This document shows positions 1 through 10,600 of a stretch of 15,421 bases of DNA, piece after piece (positions within the stretch are counted from its first letter, which is position 1; each line of letters begins with the position of its first letter). A program made the position numbers and the translations under genes. Origin of the DNA: Spirogloea muscicola (lineage: Eukaryota > Streptophyta > Zygnematophyceae > Spirogloeales > Spirogloeaceae); assembly GCA_009602725.1 (NCBI GenBank), contig WELB01000041.1:706244-721664 (forward strand), in the 5' to 3' direction. The notes beneath the pieces are model-generated. The model had not been told where the DNA came from, did not search any database, and saw only the letters and a program-made list of their open reading frames with translations.

Positions 1-13
1 GGGGGGGGGGGGG
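1..13. repeat. G homopolymer at window edge
   Basis: The window opens with a run of about a dozen G residues. Together with the GT repeat at the other end, this suggests the window edges coincide with hard-to-assemble sequence. No function is inferred. Confidence 0.8.
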
Positions 14-820
14 TTGGCAGTGATGGTGCGCACCTGGCGGGCACTGTGGCGAGGTCCGCGAGGCCGTGGAGCGCCATGGTGCGGTGGCCTGCCGCCAGCA
101 GCGCCCAGCCAACCTGCCGCGCTCGGAGCTGCGCCACACTTACCGACGCGCTGGGCACTCACGTCCTCCTCCCCCCCTCTCCACACGCCCTCCTCTGCCC
201 TCCTCCTCCTCCTCTCCTCTCCCGAGCCTCCTGGCCCTGCTTCCTCGGCTGCCCCTGGACGCAGAGTTTCGACAGGGGCTGAAGAGTTCCCCCCTACTCG
301 AGCTCGCTCCAGTGGCCTGCGCCTCTACTTGGTCGCTCCGGCGGCCGTGTGCGCGGCGTGCTGCAGCCTGCGCTTCCTGCAGGCAACGCCGAGCTGCGCA
401 CCTCTGCAATTAAACGCGGCCACGCCGCCGCGCGCACGTCGATCTGCGCCCGGGGGGGGGGGAGGGCGATCTGCCGCTAAGCCGTGGCTGTCTCGCCCTC
501 TCTCCCTCCCCCTCTCCACCATCCTCTCAACCCCCTCTCCCCTCGCTCTCTCCCTCTCTCCCCCCTTTGTGATCCTTGTGGGCTGGCCGTTTCACAGCCA
601 TCGCCTCCTATGGGCAGTTATTCTTCTGATCTGTATGCCCTACGGACCTTGCCAAACCTACAATGTCAGAGCGGCCGCTTCTCAGGGCTGGCCTGCCACA
701 CCCCATCCTCTCTTTTCGGAAGAGCAATTTCTCCTCCCGCTCTCTCTCCCTTCCCCCCTCCCAGGGGCGGCGCAAAACCCCAAACCCTGGGGGACCGCGC
801 ATAATCGCACGGTGCCGTAA
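14..820 (+). other. Possible exon-intron stretch of an unidentified plus-strand gene
   Basis: No gene is recognised. Plus-strand pyrimidine tracts at about 160-240, 488-572 and 715-770 resemble the introns of the two well-supported genes downstream, which are pyrimidine-rich on their coding strand. Between them lie GC-rich segments with open frames: about 40-165 (includes EVREAVERHGAV and SELRHTYRR), about 310-380 (includes GLRLYLVAPAAVCAACC, hydrophobic) and about 600-680 (includes LLWAVILLICMPYG, membrane-like). The first segment is also open on the minus strand, with a GTGCGC donor-like site, so strand is uncertain. These could be exons of a plus-strand gene convergent with the RUS gene, or chance open frames in GC-rich DNA. 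Confidence 0.2.
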
Positions 821-1384
821 GGAGGCCCCCCGCCACCACGGTGCTGTGACCAGCGCGGGCGGCGTCTCGTGCCCGTCAGATCCGTCGCCGAATCGGGGGG
901 GCTGGTCCTCTGCGGGGCTCGCCCGCCGGGGCACCGCGCCCGACGTACTGCCGCGCCCGTTCCGCCAATGCCTGTCGCCCCAGGCCTCGTTCCGGAGCGC
1001 CGGGCGCGGGCGGCTCCCTCCCGACGAGGCCCGCAGAGGAGGCCGCAGTCGGCGCCGCCGCGCCGGACGCGCCAGCTCGTCGGACGCTTCCCATCCCACG
1101 GCGGAGATCTTGCGACGTGGCCTCGAGTCGACAGCAGGATTGCTGGCTGGTTTCTTCTGTACGGTCTCGATCGGTTGGGCATCACAGGAATTTTGGGCTG
1201 CCCGAACCGCGGCCCAGGACCGAAGGATGACCAGACCGCTCCGGACCTCCCTACCCAGCAGGCTGCCCGAATCCCTCGGGCAGGAGGCCCCGCGTACCCG
1301 GCAAAGCCAGCGACGTGCCCAAATCTTGCGCTGGGCGCCCACCAAATCGCCGCAGGCGGAGCTCCAGCTAACCTTCACGTCGAG
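821..1384. other. GC-rich stretch with no recognised gene
   Basis: Several frames are open on both strands here because stop codons are rare at this base composition. The translations are arginine/proline/alanine-rich and match no family I know. A short perfect inverted repeat (1263-1270 against 1276-1283, loop of 5) is present. I see no supportable gene. Confidence 0.5.
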
Positions 1385-1791
1385 TTTCGGCCTGTTTGCA
1401 GCGTGCTCTGGCTAATGCTTTGCACCAGAAAGCTGGGCGAGCTCTAGCTGGTGGCAGACTTTGTACCTGCCATCTAGTATTCAGGCAGCGATTAGCGACC
1501 TCTATGTTTTGACCCGTGGTTACTGAGCGGGTCAACCTGCTGTGGGTTACGTAGGTCTTCAGATGTGCTTGCCTTACTACTTGGCCATTTGCCTTCATTC
1601 GTTTCAAGTACACCTACTATTTTCTTCAGGAGAAGGTTCGTGTCTTTGAATTAAACAAGGCCAAAATGGCCAAGTACGAATTGATGCCTGAATACTAGAT
1701 GGCAGATTTGAAGCCCTTCTGCCACCAACTACAGCTCGCCCAGCTTTCTGGTGCAAAGTATTAGCCTGAGCACGCTGCAAACAGGCCGAAA
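1385..1791. mobile_element. Inverted-repeat element, MITE-like or foldback
   Basis: Bases 1385-1487 reappear as the reverse complement of 1685-1791. The outer 70 or so bases of the arms differ at only about four positions. A patch of roughly a dozen bases then diverges, after which the arms match again through the sequence reading CTGCCATCTAGTATTCAGGC on the left strand. The central 197 bases have no convincing ORF and include a small hairpin (1509-1516 with 1528-1535). The size and long terminal arms suit a non-autonomous DNA transposon (MITE) or foldback element, but no clear target-site duplication is visible, so transposition is an inference. It lies about 450 bases beyond the RUS stop codon, possibly in the 3' UTR or intergenic. 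Confidence 0.65.
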
Positions 1792-2235
1792 CAGGCCGTT
1801 AGGGCTGCACTTTGACCCCCGTATAACTACTCACAGAAGCGTAACATCGAGGCAACTGCAGTCAAGTTGGCACAGAAGCGCCTCGCAGCGTGCTGGGTAT
1901 GCAGAATGCCGGAGACCGATCCATCTGCCAGCTATTTGGCCTGATGAAGCCTTCGCCTTTCCCTTCAGCTTGGTTGCCGCGCAGCTCCGCATGCAGGCCC
2001 GACAGGTGCTTGACCCCTCGCCGCCTAGTCACAGACAATGCCCCTGCTCTTCCGATACACGCAAGCACCCTGCTGACATGCTAGAAGTGACGCGCAGCAT
2101 GGTAGCAGTAGCTCAGTGGCTTGCTCGCTCATTGAGCTCCTTGTCCTACAGACTCCTGGCTGGCCATTGTCAAAAGGCAACCAAAGAATGAAGCAGAGTT
2201 GAGAAGGTAACGACTGCAGCCGAGCTCAAACGCCG
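1792..2235. other. RUS 3' flank, no gene seen
   Basis: This stretch lies between the inverted-repeat element and the RUS stop codon and should hold the RUS 3' UTR. I found no TGTAA poly(A) signal on the minus strand here. The plus-strand ORF through it resembles no family and lacks a start context. Confidence 0.4.
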
Positions 2236-5200
2236 CTACTTGGAGGACAGCAGGGGCGGCGGCAATTGCGGCAGAGCTTGCGGCAGCATTGGCAGCGCAC
2301 TGGAGAAGGTACAGCGCTGATGCGGTCCAAGGAGGACGTGTGATGTCACCCACCCCTGTGCCGCCAGAGCCGTGAGCACATCGTCAACCTGCTGCGACGC
2401 CCACTTGCGGCTGGCCTCCTGGGCCGCTGCAGTGAGGGCCGTACTCGAGCACTCGCGTCTGCTCAGATGTGAACGCATGTGGATCGCCTGCAGCCACAAG
2501 TGTATGCTTGTCCTGAGTAACCACTGTGGGCTAGGATCCAATGACTTAGACCCCACGAAGCAGGAGGAATCCCTAGGTAGATACTAGTGTCAGCGCCTGC
2601 CAATCAAGGTCTGACCACGTGCAACTAGCCCCAGAGAGCAGGCATGTCAAATGCTCACCTGCAAGATGCCCAGGATAATGTCCTTACTCGTGGCATCCTC
2701 CCGCAGCGACAGCCAGAGGGCAGGCTGCACTTACAGAGTACGGGCCAGCAAGTGAGCTGCCTTTCAGGCCAGACAAGAAGCTGCAATTTGAGTTCTGCGG
2801 CTTGCAAGGAGGAACTGCAAGGGAAGCTGGCGTTGCATTAGTGCCAGAGGCGAAGGAGGTGATGACTTGGCAGTTTCACTACAAGGGGCACTGAACCTTA
2901 ACAATTACTAGTTACAAAGAACCTGGAGATTATCTCAAGAAGACAATCTATGATTCACTGCCTGCAATCCAGGCGCAGTCAACTTGGGCCAGAGAGGAAG
3001 TTAATAGCAATTGAGTGAGCAGACAAGCTGACCTTTGGGGGGGCGAGGCACTGCAGGACCATGGGCCGACGCAATGAGTGCACGTGCAGCAGGTAGCCCC
3101 CAGCAGCAGCTGCGGCATTGCGGTGCAGGATTGCCATAAGCTCCTGCGGAGAAGCAGCCTGCTCACGAAGCGACCCCAGCCTCAGGGGGAGCTGGCACCA
3201 GGCTGCTCCAACAAACCAAACCCAATCAGGCAGCAGTGCGTAGAGATTAGCAGTTATTCAGAGCACTCCTTGAATAACTTGGTAGCCCATTGCTCAGCCT
3301 TCCTGTCAAGCTAAATGCTTGTCAGTCAAAGTTGCGACACCTTCAGTTGCAACTAATTTCAAAACCCTTCAGCAGCAACTAAGTACCTTAATGTCAGAAA
3401 AGTGAAACAAGGAGTTTGGTGTTGGTGTTGACACCAAATGCTATTACACTGTTTGAAACGACCTCACTACTTCCTGTTAGGTCATTGCTACTTGTACCTC
3501 GCTCAGGTGACCAGAAGAGGCCCTCGGCACGGCTGACCTCCCCAGGTCCCGGCACCTTGTGGTGTCGGAGCCAGTGGCCTGCAATGATCTCCATTCGCTC
3601 CTGCGGATGCACGCGCCAGGCACAACCAAACATACAGCTTCAGCCTGGGCAAGATCATACTGGACTGGTCATGTGGTCTTCTGCATGGTGTGATCATGTA
3701 AAGCCGAAATTTGGAATTGAGAATGAGAAGAAGGAGAAGGTGTGGCGCAGCAACCTGGTTGAGTGTCTGGAGGTGAACAGCCTTGAGCTCCCGGTAGATG
3801 GCCATGAGGTCCAAGATGGCTAGCGGCGGGTACGTCAGCAGCGGCAGCACTCGCTGGATGCTGCAGACACGGCGCGCCGCGGTGGCCCACACCACGTTCA
3901 GGAGGCGGTTGACCACTCATTAGTGTCCATGCACCTGAGCATTCATTTATCATGGTCCATAGCCATCAGTGCCTATGGCCAGGATGCCCCTCTTTCTAGC
4001 GCCGAGAGCTAGAGTGCAATATGTTGCAAGCTATGAGTGCTACTCACGGACAGCGACACATCAGGCTAAGAGGCTAGGCATTCGACGTCTCGAGGCCTGT
4101 TTGCGGAGTGTGTGACAGGTTGTCTTCCAAATGTTGAGTGCTATCTTTGCATCTAGCAATGCCGTCTGAATTCAAGATTGGACTAAAGAGCTCGATTGCA
4201 GTCGTACCCCGGGCGCTTGCTGAAGGCTGCACTGAGCCCAACGGCCATTGCCAGGCCAAGGTTGTCGGCGACGACTGTTTGGGCCTGCGCATCGCAAATA
4301 TACACTCTCTTGGACTTGCCAGTAAGAGAAGCATCTCGATGCCAATGTGGTCACCGTCTGCCGGTTTCTCCACTGACCACGGCCGCTTGATTCAACTACT
4401 GGAAATCGTACTACTTAAGTCCCATAGCCACCATCAAGTTGAGGAGACACTCTTCACCTTCAATAACACGCCATCAAAGCCAGCTGCATGTCGCACAAGG
4501 ACTATGCAAGCTACCAGGGTTATCCAATCCGATTTGCCATGGACTTGCTAACCACTGTGTGTTGTGTCATCAGTTTCCCACATTAATACAGCACTAGATA
4601 TACACCATAGTGCAAAGTGAAATTGCTTCTCGCTTGCACTGACAAAAAGGTTGGGACATATGAGCTTGCAGGATCACCTGGCCCTTGGCGGACACATCAG
4701 CCAGGTTCTCAGTGAGGGCGAAGCTTCGGTGTATGGAGGGCTGCCAATATCGGAGGTGAAGCCCCAGGGGCCGACAGGAACATGTCAATCAGTATACAGA
4801 GCAAGCTTGAGCACAGAGCAACATAAACCAAGCCTCAGACCGGAGAACTGGATGCCCGACTGAGACATCTCTGCTGCTGCTAGCTGGCAAAACATCCACT
4901 TGGTTGGCAGGAGTGTCTAGTTCAACAATAGTTGGAAACTATCATCACACTGGCAGCTGCTATGATCCCGGCTGCAAAAGAGTGACCGCGCAGATTTTTA
5001 ATATGCACTGCCATGCAACTTGAGGGTGGCCTCACTGTGGTGGCCATGTACGCAGCAAGCGCGATGGAGCGCGCCACGTTGCCAAGCGTGGCCATTGCGA
5101 GGAAGTGTTGTGGAAACAGCGGCGTCAGCATCTCCAGGCCGAGGCTGGCAGTGAAGAGCACCGACGTGCGAAAGCGCACGCGCTGCAATGCATCACAGCC

Positions 5201-6004
5201 ATCCAGAAGCGTCAGCTAAGTGAAAAGCCAAAGCGAAAATGTACTGTCTGTGTACACCTTCTCAGACCTTGAGCCAAGCCTTGTCATCAGCAGTTAACCC
5301 AAACCTTGGCCAGCAGTATTCACCACTCCGTGGGCTGCTGGAGGCTGCTCAAAGTGTTGAAGGCAAACCCACAGCTCGGCAACGTCGAGAGGAAACAGTA
5401 ATTACGTCCCTGAGCCCAACCTCTGCATTCTTTGATTTCCCATGTCGTTTTACTCTTGCAGCAATAGCTTATACCTTGAGGTCAGAGTCGAAAGTGTGGC
5501 CAAAGGAGGCAGTGAAGGACAGCTTGCCGAGGCGCCCGAGGCCGTCCTTGAGCACCCAGTTGAGCGCGGCGGCCGTGGGCAGCGAGCGCCAGCCGCCCAC
5601 GCCGATCGCCTGCAGCATCGCCTGCGTGGCATTCACCTAGAGCACGCGCCGCACGATGGCCCGCAGCCTCAGCGCTCGCCCAGCTCTTGCGGCACTAGGC
5701 GGATATACTCAATATAAGTGATATTAGCTCTTACTGATAAGAACCTTGACCACTTTCCGGGGCACTAACCTTGAAGGTTTGGGGGTTTTGAGGGTCTAAG
5801 GTCGGGCTCAAGGCAGGCACCGGACCTCCGACATCTCGGGGGATGGGATTAATGGCTGGCCTGCATGAAGGAGCTGACGAGGCGCTGCCAGCACTTCCAG
5901 CGCACGTACGGCCAGTACGACGGCCGCACGTCGTCGGGCAGGAACGCCGCCTGCAGCGCCAGGCCCGCGCGGCCCGCCAGGCGCCGCACGCCCCGCCACG
6001 GCCG
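2236..6004 (-). CDS. RUS: RUS family protein (DUF647), N-terminal exon(s) not found
   Basis: ROOT UVB SENSITIVE family; plant RUS1/RUS2 act in UV-B response and early seedling development, and animals carry the homologue RUSF1. Biochemical activity is unknown. Ten exons, given high to low: 6004-5861, 5636-5475, 5182-5036, 4740-4678, 4284-4208, 3860-3755, 3600-3498, 3202-3033, 2724-2659, 2487-2236. All phases agree, giving 429 residues ending in TAG. Family signatures, numbered from the first exon found: FLPDDVRPSYWPYVRW (21-36), TQAMLQAIGVGGWRSLP and NWVLKDGLGRLGKLSF (52-89), LFTASLGLEMLTPLFPQHF (about 111-129), SFALTENLADVSAKGQ (157-172), ILDLMAIYRELKAVHLQTLN (213-232), LWLSLREDATSKDI (327-340) and a C-terminal QGW. 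The first intron appears to be GC-AG. An N at 6007 falls in the acceptor of the first exon found. The start codon, and any plastid transit peptide, must lie above 6004. Family assignment is firm; exon 8's left edge is less certain. Confidence 0.88.
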
Positions 6005-6397
6005 CTNTGCACCTCTGATCGGCCCTGCTCTGGCTGCAGCACATGCTGGAGTTATTCTGTTCCATCTTGATTCTGATTCATATGCATAAAGAGCTAATGG
6101 GCGGTAGTACTACAGGATTAAATGTGTGAAGATTCAGAGCTGCTTAGTGCTCACAAGTGACAAATGGGTAGTCAGGATACCGGGGTTGCTCTGCAGCTCA
6201 CGAAGCTCTTAACTCTGCCATGCGTTGCATGTGAATAAAAGCAGAAGACTGAAGAGTATGAAAAGCTGAAGTGTGTGTAGTCTATTCAGTGAATCCTTCA
6301 TCTCCTGATGGCTTACTAGCAGCCCTCGTCTGCAGTGCCTGGTCAGAGCGTGACTTGAGGAGCACATTAGTGGAGGTCGCTGGATAATGGCAAGTTA
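6005..6397. other. RUS 5' region, no exon identified
   Basis: This lower-GC sequence just upstream of the first RUS exon found looks intronic. A GTAAGC donor-like site on the minus strand near 6315 could end an upstream RUS exon reaching into the GGN-rich repeat, and phase-compatible acceptors exist near 6020-6040. No initiator ATG in the required frame was found, so no exon is called. Confidence 0.3.
6007..6007. other. Ambiguous base (N) in a predicted splice acceptor
   Basis: On the minus strand the sequence reads TGCANAG followed by the first RUS exon found. If N is a pyrimidine this is a normal YAG acceptor. The ambiguity blocks confident extension of the RUS model towards its start codon. 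Confidence 0.7.
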
Positions 6398-6590
6398 GCG
6401 TGGGGGAGGTGGAGGTCGAGTTGGCGGGGGTGGCCGAGGCGGTGCCGGTGGGTGAGGTGATGGTGGTGGGCGAGGTGGTGGTGGAGGCCGTGGCGACGGC
6501 GGCGGACGCGGCGGCGGCGGCGGCGGGCGCGGCGAGGGCGACACGTGGCGGCGAGGCCGGCGGCGGCCGCCGAGGTCCCCGAGGGCTTTA
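6398..6590. repeat. GGN/GCN-rich low-complexity tract
   Basis: Plus-strand runs of ggtgg, gaggcgg and gcggcggcg units. Read on the minus strand, one frame is Ala/Thr/Ser/Pro-rich with mostly C at third positions, the composition expected of an algal transit peptide or linker. It could therefore be an upstream RUS exon. That frame opens after a stop near 6590 and has no ATG, so it is recorded as a repeat. Confidence 0.55.
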
Positions 6591-6605
6591 ACGCGGGCTG
6601 GCAGT

Positions 6606-6695
6606 GATCGCCGCCGTTGACGGTAATGCCCGGTGACCTGACGGCCGCTTAACGGGACCGTCAGGTCACCGGGGCATTACCGTCAAGCGGCGATC
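6606..6695. repeat. Near-perfect foldback (inverted repeat, 39-base arms)
   Basis: The left arm 6606-6644 and right arm 6658-6695 are reverse complements apart from a two-base insertion (CG) on the left and one extra C on the right. They surround a 13-base loop at 6645-6657 that is itself roughly palindromic. Weak pairing continues outward for a few bases. Transcribed from either strand this would give a very stable hairpin. It may be a small foldback transposon, a hairpin RNA precursor, or a regulatory element between the divergent RUS and MTP1 genes. No protein is encoded. Confidence 0.85.
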
Positions 6696-6897
6696 CAGGC
6701 CGGTGCGGGAGAGGCCTGGTAAGCGACTGGAGTGCCGCTGGGGAGGGGGAGAGGGGCAGGGTGGAAGCTTGTGGAAGGGGACCCACCCCGGGCCTCAGTC
6801 AGCTGACGGTGGCCTGTGACGACCCCCGCCCTCCTTCAGAAGAGCTCACTCCTATGACACCCTGACCGCGGGAGGAGAGGAGCGCGAGTGCAAGAGT
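6696..6897. other. Intergenic stretch between divergent RUS and MTP1
   Basis: GC-rich, no recognised motif. The minus-strand ORF that enters here is a product of the adjacent GA tract. Confidence 0.4.
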
Positions 6898-7110
6898 GCG
6901 AGCAAGAGCGAGAGCGCGCGAGGGAGAGGGAGAGCGAGAGAGGGAGGGAGAGAGAGAGGGAGAGAGAGGGGCAGAGAGGGAGAGGGAGAGAGAGAGAGGC
7001 GAGAGAGAGACGAGAGAGGGAGAGAGAGTGGAGAGAGAGGGGAGAGAGACGAGAGAGACGCGAGAGAGACGAGAGAGAGGGAGAGGTCGCGAGAGGGAGG
7101 GTCGCAAGGG
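6898..7110. repeat. GA-rich microsatellite-like tract
   Basis: About 210 bases are composed almost entirely of GA, GAGAG, GGGA and CGAGA units (CT on the other strand). The long Ser/Leu-rich and Arg/Glu-rich ORFs across it are consequences of this composition. It lies about 530 bases upstream of the MTP1 start. Confidence 0.9.
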
Positions 7111-7638
7111 CGCGGGAGAGAGCGCGAGAAGGAGCGGCCTGTGCGTGAGGGCCGGGCGAGGGGACGGCTGGCCGCAGGCGGAGGACGGCGTCGCAGGTCT
7201 CTTGCAACAGCAAGCGGGGCAAGGCGTGCATAAGCGGTGGTGGTGGCAGCGGTGGCGGCAGCGGCAGCCACTAGAGGCAGAGCCGAGGGCGACCGGCAGC
7301 CTGCAAGGAGGTAGGAAGGCAAGCCCACCTGAGCTGAGGGCGAGCGCCTTGAGACTGCGTGCAATTGGTGGCGCAGAGAAGAGGCGGTTCAGGGAGGTGC
7401 CCGTCACGGTGCAGGAGTGAAGCGGACGGCAGGTCAGGCAAAGGCAGGTCAGGCTAGCAACACTGCCGACGGCTGCTCGAGAAGCGGCCGCTCGGCCAGC
7501 TGAAGGGCTTGGGGTTTGAGCCCTTGCAGCGCAGACGCGGCGGTAGCTCAGGCCGCGGCTTTTGACTTGGAGGGCGGGCCACAGATTGGAGAGATATTGA
7601 GGGACGCGGCTGTCGGTGGCAGCGGCTGCTGCGCCGAG
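7111..7638 (+). other. MTP1 upstream / presumed 5' UTR and promoter
   Basis: No exon is recognised. The MTP1 frame stays open back to about 7516 but contains no ATG before 7639, so this is most simply 5' UTR plus promoter. No TATA box is evident. Confidence 0.4.
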
Positions 7639-10600
7639 ATGCAATCGATCATCAAGCCGCTGCTGGGAGGCGATGGCCGCGACCACCCGACCGTGATCGC
7701 GGTCGCTCCGCCGAGGCCAGGTCCACAGCACCCCCCTTCCTCGCCTTCCGCCAGAACCCTATTTATTTCCCCACAGTAATGCCTCCCTCTACTTACTGGG
7801 CCTAGTACCTTACATGCAGAGGTCGTGTTACCATATTTTCTGCGAGGTTATAATGACAGGCGCTTCAAAGGGCTGACCAGAAAGATAACGGGTGGTCACC
7901 TCCTTGACCGCGTGCTGCAGACCTCGACTGCAGCAGCGGCTGCGGGCTGGCCGACGGCAAGGGCATCAGCGGCGACGCGGCAGAGCGCGACGACGTGCGG
8001 CGCAAGCTCACCATGGCCATCGCCCTCTGCCTCATCTTCATGGTCGTCGAGATTGTGGGAGGTGCAGCGACTCCGCCAACCCCTCTCCCTTTCAGTCTTC
8101 TCTTGCTCCCACCCACCTAGCCTAGCCCCCAATCCTCCTCATGCCCTCCTCCTCCCTCCTGAGTTTCCTTTGGAGGTGGCGAGCAGGCCTTCTGTCCAAC
8201 AGCCTCTCCATCCTCACCGACGCAGCGCACCTCCTCTCTGACATCGCTGGTACTAATCCTCCCCCTGCTCCTCTGCCCTCTCCCTCTTTCTTCAGGCGCC
8301 ATTGCCGTTCTGGACGCAGCTGCCTGCCTTGCCTCTCCCTGCTGACCTCCCTCCTCCTCGTTGATTGCGGGCCCTGCACTCCCTCCTCCCTCTCTTGCAG
8401 GCTTCGCCATCTCGCTCTTTGCGCTGTGGATGGCGGGATGGGAGGCGACGCCAACGCACACCTTCGGATATTACCGCATGGAGATTCTGGGGGCCCTTGT
8501 CTCCATTCAGCTCATCTGGATGATCACTGGCATCCTCGTCTACGAGGCCATCATTCGGTCCGCACCACGCCGGACTACAGGCCCAACTCAGAAGCAACTT
8601 CGCCCTTCCTCTGTCAATGGACTCCGCCCTCAGCGTCACAGAGCCCTTAACATGGCGGCTTCTGTGCGCGGTTGGCGAGCAGGATGCTGTACACAAGTCA
8701 GACGGTGGATGGGCGGCTCATGTTCGCGACCGCCGCATTTGGCGTCGCGGTGAACGTGGCCATGGCCATGCTGCTCTCACACGACCACCACGGGCACGCC
8801 CATGGTGGCAGCGGTGGTCATAAGCATGTCGCTACCGACAGCAGCCACGGTCATGGCCACGACAGCCACGGCCATGGGCATGATCATGCTCACGGCGGTT
8901 GCGGCGGCTTAGGCAACAGCAGCAGCCACGGCAATGGCCAATCTGTCAGCCCACAGAAGTCTGCCACAAGGTGAGCTTGTCTGCGTGGCGCCTGCAACGC
9001 CAACCCAACCTTGTCACCAAGGTCAACATAGCCTCGCCCTCTAAGTCAGCAGCTGACAAGCGACATCCACTCCGGCTCATTGGTCTGGGCGGAGGTCGGC
9101 TCATGGCAGTCGAGGCTGGCAGTGGCTGTATGGCGAAGGCGTCTCGCTTGAGATAGAGTCAGGCGTTGTCCAAGACCAGGACTCAGCTCACTGGTTAAGA
9201 TGTAGACTTGGCCATTGAGGCATGGAGGACGCGTCCAGGTGGAAGTGAGGCAGCGATATCTTTGCCTGGTCGTAAGCACTTGCACGGAGGGGCTCTGACG
9301 GTAACAAGGATTGTGCTGTCGAAAACCTGCAGGTCTCAGAGCGGTGGGCGCTTTGGCAGTGGCCGCGGAAGCAGCGGAACGCTCACGCCACGGCGGTCGG
9401 CCATCGGTCCGCCGCCTAGACCCGGCCTTCTTCTTGCACCTGTGTCATTTGCAGCTCTTCAGCTCAGCTCTTCTTATCCACTGCCAGCAGTAGCCCCTCT
9501 GACTTTGCCTTTTGAGGTCACTGAAAAACCCTTTAGCATGACTGATGCTGTTGAAGCACTTGCAATGGTAGTCTAGCATGGCTCGTTCCATCCATTCTGG
9601 CCAGGAGCTGACCTCGTTGTGTTGCCACTCGTGCACTGTGCCCGCTTGACAGATGCGGCTGCAGAGCCGGGCCCAGTTGTGCAGCAGAACATCAACCTGC
9701 AGGGCGCGCATCTGCACGTGCTCGGCGACCTTGTGCAGAGCGTCGGCGTGATGATTGCCGGCCTTGTCATCTGGTTCCGGCCCGAGTGGTGCGGGCACTT
9801 AACCCCTTTGCCTCTCGCCCCATCACTTTCAAGCTGGTCAGCTCGCAGCTTACATTGCATGCATGCTACATGTGATGCTGTTGTCAATTGAAGGCCAAGT
9901 AGTGCTTATTGTGTCGGGCTGCCATAAGCACTGCCATTTCAGTCTGTGCTGAACACGTTGATCAAAGCCCGACTCTTGTTGAATTGTCGAAGACGACCAG
10001 TCAGTCAGGGAGATGGGGGCAGTAGTTGCCGCGAACATGGTACTATGTATGTGAATGGGAGGGTGGGAGGGTCCCTTTTCTGCAGGAAGGTGGTGGACCT
10101 GGTGTGTACGCTAGTCTTCTCGGTGCTTGTGTTGGGGACGACGCTGAAGATGCTGCGTGACATTATGGAGGTGCTCATGGAGAGCACGCCTCGCGAGATA
10201 GACGCTGAGGAGGTGAGCGCTGCCGCAGTTGCTGCGCCTGCTGTCACAATGCCCTTCTGTGCCACGAAGCCTTTCAAGCACAACCGCTGCTCAATATTCT
10301 GCTGCATCTACATGAGTATCACATTCACTAACCAAGCGCCATTACCACTAGTGTCTGACCACCAGCTTGTGTGGTATCTGCTTTACTGTATGAGTTTGAG
10401 GTATGGCATTAGTGAAGTGCCTGATGTGTGTTGTGCTTCATATCACGTTCTCAGTGCACATTGCTTAGCCCAGTTCTTGTTGGTGGGTGGATTGACGCAC
10501 TGCTTTGCTGGGCTGTGTGACCCCTGTGCAGCTGGAGCAGGGGCTCCAGAGATTGGAAGAGGTGGTGGACGTGCATGAGCTGCACATATGGTGTATCACA

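Noticed and set aside
608-1415. Long overlapping ORFs on both strands (up to about 256 codons)
   Set aside because: They overlap each other in several frames, have Arg/Pro/Ala-rich translations without recognisable motifs, and are expected from the high GC content.
6799-7731. 310-codon minus-strand ORF rich in Ser and Leu, and the plus-strand Arg/Glu-rich ORFs opposite it
   Set aside because: The translation is a direct product of the GA/CT repeat; no domain is present outside it.
7825-8241. Plus-strand ORF covering MTP1 exons 2 and 3
   Set aside because: It is in the wrong frame for the transporter and runs through introns; the true frame gives the conserved CDF sequence.
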